From Rhodeus uyekii (Eukaryota; Chordata; Actinopteri; Cypriniformes; Acheilognathidae): 64,000 bases of DNA. The notes beneath the pieces are model-generated. The model ran no database searches. It saw only the letters and a list, made by a program, of their open reading frames with translations, and had not been told where the DNA came from. The position numbers and the translations under genes are program-made. The stretch spans positions 4,253,001 to 4,317,000 of the forward strand of contig JAWRVZ010000043.1 of assembly GCA_037043235.1 (NCBI GenBank). Direction: 5' to 3'. How positions within the stretch are numbered: the first letter of the stretch is position 1; every line of letters begins with the position of its first letter. Positions 57,961 to 64,000 of the stretch are shown piece by piece.

Positions 57961-58667
57961 CAATAATCCCTCGTTTATTGCGGTTAATGTGGACCGGAAC
58001 CCCGATAGGTGAAAATCCACGAAGTAGGATTGTACCCCCTAGGAATTTCCGTATATGTGTGTGTAGGTACCAGAATGTTTAAAATATGTATATTTACACT
58101 TTAAATATATTTTAATTAAATCTATTTAATCATAAAACCTTAATATTATACATTTACTCTCTCATACGATACGTATTATACGTATTACATATTATGGTGG
58201 TCCAGTAATGATGATGACGACAGACCTGTGCAGTTCGATGAATGTGATGATGATGATGATGATGGTGTTACTGCACTGGTATAATGAGGCCTTTAAATCA
58301 GTTCAGGAAGCGCCTCATCGTCAGATATTGGCGCTGGATCGTCAACATTTGGTTCTGAGAGAGGCGAAGAGGCTCCCACTCCACTCGTGCTCTCATTGGT
58401 CGATCTCGCGCCGGGAACCAATCATGTGTCTTGTCTGAGTGCGCGTGGGTGTGTACAAAGCCTCTGAGAGAGTTTCTCCAGACATGCTTTGTCTGGCATC
58501 CTGGGAAACTGTTTCTCTCGCATCACGATGAAACAACGCTGCTTTCCGCAATACGGCTGCCGATATGGCTGTATTTTTTAATTGTTATTTTTCGCTGAAT
58601 ATTTTTGAAAAATCCGCGATGCACTGAGGCCGCGAAACTTGAACCGCGAAATGGCAAGGGATTACCG
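57961..58667 (-). mobile_element. pogo-like element, family P1, copy 4
   Basis: Inverted copy: CAATAATCCCTCGTTTATTG to GCGAAATGGCAAGGGATTAC, TA on both sides. It keeps on the - strand the same transposase-tail codons as copy 3, ending at the complement of 58295-58297. Confidence 0.7.
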
Positions 58668-60153
58668 TACATGTATATGCAACGTTACTTATAGCCAACA
58701 GAATGTGTTAAAGGTATCATCAAAATAAAATAAAACCCAAAATTATTGTATGGTGACCTGGATATCTATATAATATTGTAATCCTGGGTCTCTCCTTAAT
58801 TACTGCGCTGACAATAAGGGATAAGAAAAGATATTCACTGAAGTCGGTTCCTTACAAATTATATGACTGAAGGAACGCTTATAACCTACAGAGAGAGAGA
58901 GGGAGAGAAAGAAAGTGGAAATAGGATAAAGGAAATGAGAGACAAAAGAGTCCATCAAGAGAAGATTAGAGTCCTTTTAAGAGAAATCACAGTGATCCTT
59001 GAACCACACAAGCTGGCAACAAGTTGACAGGTTTGTATACTGTGTTTAAAAGCCAGAGTGTGATTCACTAATCACTTGGACATGATCCCTCCTTTGGGTA
59101 CTTCATCAAGGGGGAACTTCAAGATCAGTCGCCCATGTGCGCGTGCTCTGCTCATAGGGCAGGTAATCAAAGGGAGGTAGAGCGTAATTAGAGAGTCAGA
59201 TCTGTTTCCTATAAGTCCCAGTCTCCGGAGGTTTGACAGATAAACTGATGACTTCTGCACTATAAGTCTCAAGGTTTTCAGTCACAAAGAAATGAGGTCT
59301 AATCAGATACCTCAGGGGATAAATATAGACATTCATTTTACAAAGTTTGTTTTTCAAAACTCTGGAGCTTTAAAATGAAGAGAAATATTAATATTTCCCG
59401 AGTCAGGAAGAGTATGTAAAATATGACATGTTTTTCTTTCTTTCTTGACTTTCTTTTGGTATTCTTTTGTTTGTATAACTCCAGTTGTTGTGAAACGCCC
59501 TTGCCTTTGTGAAAGGTGCCATGGAAATGAAAATTATTGTTATTATAACCTCTTTAGCATTTAAATTAAGTGTTTTTTACACAACGTTATTGTTTGTCAT
59601 TATAAGAAACAATCAGGATTAGTGTTAAATTGTATATTTAGTGCTTTGCAACATACTGAAGTGATCGGGATTCATTCTGAATGAATTCATTTTTCATTTT
59701 AGCTGCTCAGTGTGCTGCATTTTATTCCTCCTTTTTATCTGTCTCTCCACCTGTTTCTGAAATACCCTACTTTGCCTTTCGTTCTTCCTCATTTCTTCGG
59801 TAGTGCAGTGGGCCTTTGTTTACACCAAAAAAACAAAAACAATGGCCAGCTTAAGTAGCTTTGGCTTTGTAAATCAAGACCAGCCTGCTCTCAAAATCGA
59901 TATCTAAGCCTTTTCTTTACCACTGGGCTGTTCTGTCAGTAGGAGCCGAGCTATCAATGACACCAGCTCCAATTTAATCTCTCTCTCTCTCTCTCTCTGC
60001 ACTTCTCATTCACACATTCTTTTTGTTTTGCATCCCTACTTTTGCCTGGCCTAACTCATTTATTTTTTCTTCAGCCACCCTTTTCCCACTTCATCTGTGG
60101 GAAACAATTTGATTTATTCCCTCTCTCTTTCTTTTACTTAGTTTGACTGTCTA

Positions 60154-60191
<38 letters not shown>

Positions 60192-62616
60192 ATTATTCAT
60201 TTTCTCAAGGCACAGCAGCTTAACAACAGTGTTTTTGTTTGTGTATTTATCTTTAGTATGAAAACTCTAGTATGCCTACAATGAACAGTCAGGTTGAACT
60301 ACAGCTTAGTATCACAGCATCAGTCCAAATCAAGTGACAAAAAACATGTAAATAGCAAGTAAAAGAGAAAGTTAGTAATTCAAACCTGTGCACAATGATT
60401 AAGCAGTTAGAAAAAAAGTTTCGTTTTTTTTTTTTTTTTTTACTGTTATAAGCCATATTTTGTTGTTGCTACTGATTGACTGTCCAAAACCTTCATTATG
60501 CCTTGGAAAACAAACCCACCCTGACAATGTGAAAGACAGAAAACATTTCTAGTACAATCCTTAACAGAATAGTACAAGAAACTGGAACTGTTTAAAGTCA
60601 TTGTGGAACAGAAATTATGATCATCTTTTCTTCCTTGACATATCCAAGTAATTCGAGTCTCTCGACTGAGAAACAGAGCAGGGTAGGATTTGATTTTGTC
60701 TGTCGGGATTGATATAATCGCTATCGTTTGCTAACTGTTGCGATGTTGAGTAATGTTACTGTTGATGTGAGTAACAGGTTGTTGGAGGGAAGGAATTATT
60801 GCCCAGCCATAAGTCTGTGCACACGTCATTAGAAAAGAGATGTCATGGACTCTTTTCACGTTTCTACTATTCTCAGAAGCTGAAGTCGTAAACTAAGTTG
60901 GGTTAACTTCTACAGCAGAGACAACAGCAAACTATATTTCCATTTGCTTCAATAGCACAAGAAAAGTGAGTTTCCACAACTTTCCAAAAGAGGGAAAAAT
61001 ATAGAGATTGATTATGTTCGTTAGAAGAGAGAAAGATGTCAAATTTGCCAATTAGAACCATTGACAAGGTAATATAACACAAAATATAGTGTAGTGAAGG
61101 TGTATAAATTTAAAAAAATTAAAATATGTAAAACTACTAAATTTGCGACGTTAATAACTGTGAAAAAACGTCATCACACATTACATTTAAAAATGAATCA
61201 TGATGTGCATGGATAAATCATTTATAATAGACAGAGCAATATTCATATAATAAACAAGGCATATTGATGCCACCATTCACCTCTATTCCCTCTTTTTTCC
61301 TCCTCTGAGAGGAATCTTAAATAGTCAGAAGTTTAGTTCGATATAACATAAACATTACATTGTCACACGAAAAGTAAACCGAAACAGATCATCATGTTCT
61401 TGAGTACAATATCAGTCATTGAAGGTTGCTCATAGTTTTTTCTCTGAGAGGATAATTACTTTGATTCAGAGTAACACTCAAGGTGCTGCATGCATGCTTC
61501 CTCCTGTATCGTGTTATGTAGCTCCTGATGCGATTAATTAACTCTGATTTAATTTACATCTCTAGATTTGTTTTGCGCAGAGTTTATCGTGATGCTCTTT
61601 TCATGTTTAGTGGAGGTGCATTTTAGTGGGCAATGGGCAATGTGTATTATGTTTCAGTGCATTATGAATTAACAGTACATTTCTAGTAATGGTTGCCCAC
61701 GTAATAGACCACACTTCCCTCTTTTGCTTTTGCTGTCTTGCTAATACTTTACATTACTCTGTGGTTTATATTTGCATTGAACATTAGTGCATGTGCTGAG
61801 GCACTGACAGCCCTTATTCCAATGCCTCATGTCTGACAGACTGAGTGATAACTCTGCAAGGACCGTGAAATCATGTGCCAGGAAGTGGAAGTTGTGGACT
61901 GGAACTACAGAAAGACACACATAGTCAATTTAAAATATATAAACAGCACTATCACATTTGGAAGCTACGCATTATTGAGGCATAAAATGGTAATTCGTAT
62001 TTGTTTGTAAACATTCTTTACTTCCTCTAGAATCAGTATCATCAGCTTCTGGGAAATAATGTCACTTTCAATGGATTGAAATTAGTATGATCATCATATT
62101 GAGATGAGAGCATAAGTTATGTTTAGTGATGTCACTTGAATAGGCCACCTGGCTGACTGGCATTTTAATAATCAACAACTTTCACTGCATAGTAATTGGT
62201 TCATTATAGACTGTTTGATTCCTTTTGGCGATGACTGATTGATGAAGATTGGCAATGCACTGAGATGTGACTCTTTTGTGCAGGAGTATAATATGTAGAT
62301 ATATCATAAAGTGTTTATGTTTGTATGTGTTTTGACATTGACATTTACATTTTCCTATTTGCACAAGAGCCACACTTTAAAATATTAGAAAATGTTCAAT
62401 CAGGCAATGTTAAAGTAACTGAAAAAGAAATGGTATTCAGTTCTTCTCTCTAGATTGTCTTTCCATCCTTCCATCCATTCATGAGTTCTTTGCTCCGATT
62501 GGCTAAAATAGATATTAGATATGATTGGATTCCACATAATTGTTGCCCTGCAATTCAGACAAACCTTTTTTTCTTCCTCCTCCCCTTTTCCTCCTCTCAT
62601 CTTTTATTCCCGTCAG
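58668..62616. other. 3.9 kb without recognised gene
   Basis: AT-rich DNA with CT microsatellites at 59980-59998 and 60158-60188 and a T run at 60425. A hydrophobic open frame after TTTTAG at 59700 is pyrimidine-biased and not supported as an exon. Confidence 0.45.
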
Positions 62617-62688
62617 GCAGACTGGCAGACGGCGCATTGGCATCCCCTGGTACCATCCTGTGAAATGACTACTGCGTCACAGATGTAA
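62617..62688 (+). CDS. candidate terminal exon of the unrecognised gene
   Basis: A very strong pyrimidine tract and CAG acceptor precede it. Continuing phase 0 from 48891 gives ADWQTAHWHPLVPSCEMTTA and SQM, then TAA at 62686-62688. A donor at 62650 could instead join the next good acceptor (62857), giving HWHPL then VELLQSGD and stop. The other two frames also end soon, so coding status is uncertain. Confidence 0.28.
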   Translation, partial: ADWQTAHWHPLVPSCEMTTASQM

Positions 62689-62786
62689 TGTGCTTGGAGT
62701 CTGTGTGCGTGTAACGGGAAGAGAGAAACGAAGATGAAGTACATTGTATTTGATTGGAACAGAGTGTAGGGGATGCTAGGCACAGA

Positions 62787-62848
62787 CTCTCTCTCTCTCT
62801 TTCTTTCTCTCTCTCTCTCTGTCTCTTTCATTCTTTCTTTCTCTCTCT
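62787..62848. repeat. CT-rich microsatellite
   Basis: Interrupted CT and CTTT units before an acceptor-like TTAG at 62855. Confidence 0.9.
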
Positions 62849-62859
62849 GTTAGGTGGAG

Positions 62860-64000
62860 CTGCTGCAGTCTGGGGATTAGTCTCACTCCAGATCTCCTTG
62901 AGTCAAAGTCAATGAAGGTGCCGCAGTACTGTGCCTATAGCAGATATCACAGCGTTTTTTACCCATCACGTCACAGCTGAAGGAGCAAAATGCTGCGACT
63001 TAAAATTATGTTACTAATTATTTACGGTTTCTTTTACTTTATAAGAATAATTTGGCATTGTTTTGTATCTTTAATATTAATTGCATGCTGGTGGATTAAA
63101 TCATTTCATACACAGGAAAGAGGGAGCAGAATAGAGAGAGAGAGACAGAGAGAACAGCATCCCTTTTGATAGAAACAATGTATGTCTTAATAGTATACAT
63201 AAAAGAAAATTAAGTGTATTTAGGAACTAATTTCCATAATGCAAAGTAATGGTGTGACCAGCCAGGCTTGAAGGCAAATGCAGCTGGGAGGCGCACAAAC
63301 CCGAGTGGAAAATTTGGTGTCTGAAACTGTAACTCGCACAGACATCCATTGTACACCAGTGTGGTAAAATAGTAAGGGAAAAGGGGGAAGGATTTCCTTT
63401 CCGTAAGGACTTTGGCATTCAAGGATTTCCCTTCTATTTTTTCTAATTTAGAGGGAGGGTGGATTGGGTTTGATGACAAATATATAATGGTCACGATGAT
63501 TTTATGTGAGTGCCCATGATGAAATTGTATGGTCAGATAAACTGGACACATCAAACCCATCAATGTGTAGGAATGAGACTATAGCTTTCTTCATCACAAA
63601 GGTTATATGTTAAGAATTGATAGAGGAGATAACTTTTCTATTGCCACTGTAAATAAAATGAGAATTCTGCAGCTTCATGCTGAGTCATTTAAAATAGGAA
63701 GCCTGAAAGAGATGCATCACACCCTGATGCTAAACCTGTATGTACTATTAGAAATTGGAAGCAGTAGCTGATGCGAATTTTCTTCTATTAACATTCCTTT
63801 CCAACAAGGAAATCTTATCCATCAATTTGTATTAGCGTGGTGCCTCAAGCCACTGGCTTAACCCAAGGAGACCTCTATCAAACTATATGTGGAGTCAAGA
63901 AGGGAGTCAATATCTGAATTGATCAAGTGCAGAAAGTGGTCTGAATACTGATCACCATTGCAGTACGATGATGACTGAAGTTGGCTCTTTTCGAGTTAAG
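62860..64000. other. end of window, nothing further recognised
   Basis: AT-rich sequence with a GA run at 63136-63152. Open frames on the - strand (63210-63563) have no motif and no splice context. Confidence 0.45.

Overview
The window is vertebrate nuclear DNA: GT-AG introns, long AT-rich non-coding stretches, many microsatellites and dense interspersed repeats. The repeats (hAT, Tc1 and pogo-like DNA transposons, a tRNA-related SINE with an L2-type LINE tail, short elements beginning AAAGGGATAGTTCACCC) look like those of a teleost, most probably a cyprinid-type fish. That assignment rests on remembered repeat families, not on a search.

From 687 to 28613 the + strand carries the last 25 coding exons of zzef1 (zinc finger ZZ-type and EF-hand domain containing 1). 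The 5' half of the gene, with the EF-hand and DOC/APC10-like regions, lies upstream of the window. The 25 exons join in one frame with no break, about 1415 residues plus stop. They encode a helical segment, two tandem ZZ zinc fingers, a low-complexity linker, a long helical region, a CUB-like beta-sandwich and the conserved helical C-terminus. The 3' UTR starts at 28614; a usable poly(A) signal lies at 29297.

The zzef1 introns hold most of the mobile DNA of the first half: a hAT relic with another inverted-repeat element inside it (4662-6572), a minisatellite-bearing hairpin-ended element (7164-7918), pogo-like elements, SINE copies and several short cyprinid-type repeats. UG repeats sit at two zzef1 splice sites.

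From about 32 kb to the end there is no gene I recognise. A TATA-box promoter-like block lies at 32.4-32.9 kb. Three or four short candidate exons (44698-44800, 48087-48140, 48792-48891, 62617-62688) share compatible phase and could be part of an unrecognised + strand gene. The rest is repeats: three pogo-like families flanked by TA, two Tc1 fossils, LTR-like segments, an L2-like LINE 3' end and a large minisatellite element at 56.2-57.7 kb.

The best leads are the candidate downstream gene, a CFTR-exon-9-like UG tract in place of a polypyrimidine tract, and the pogo-like families, which keep fossil transposase C-termini (one with a PCNA-binding-type motif) and YY1-like sites.
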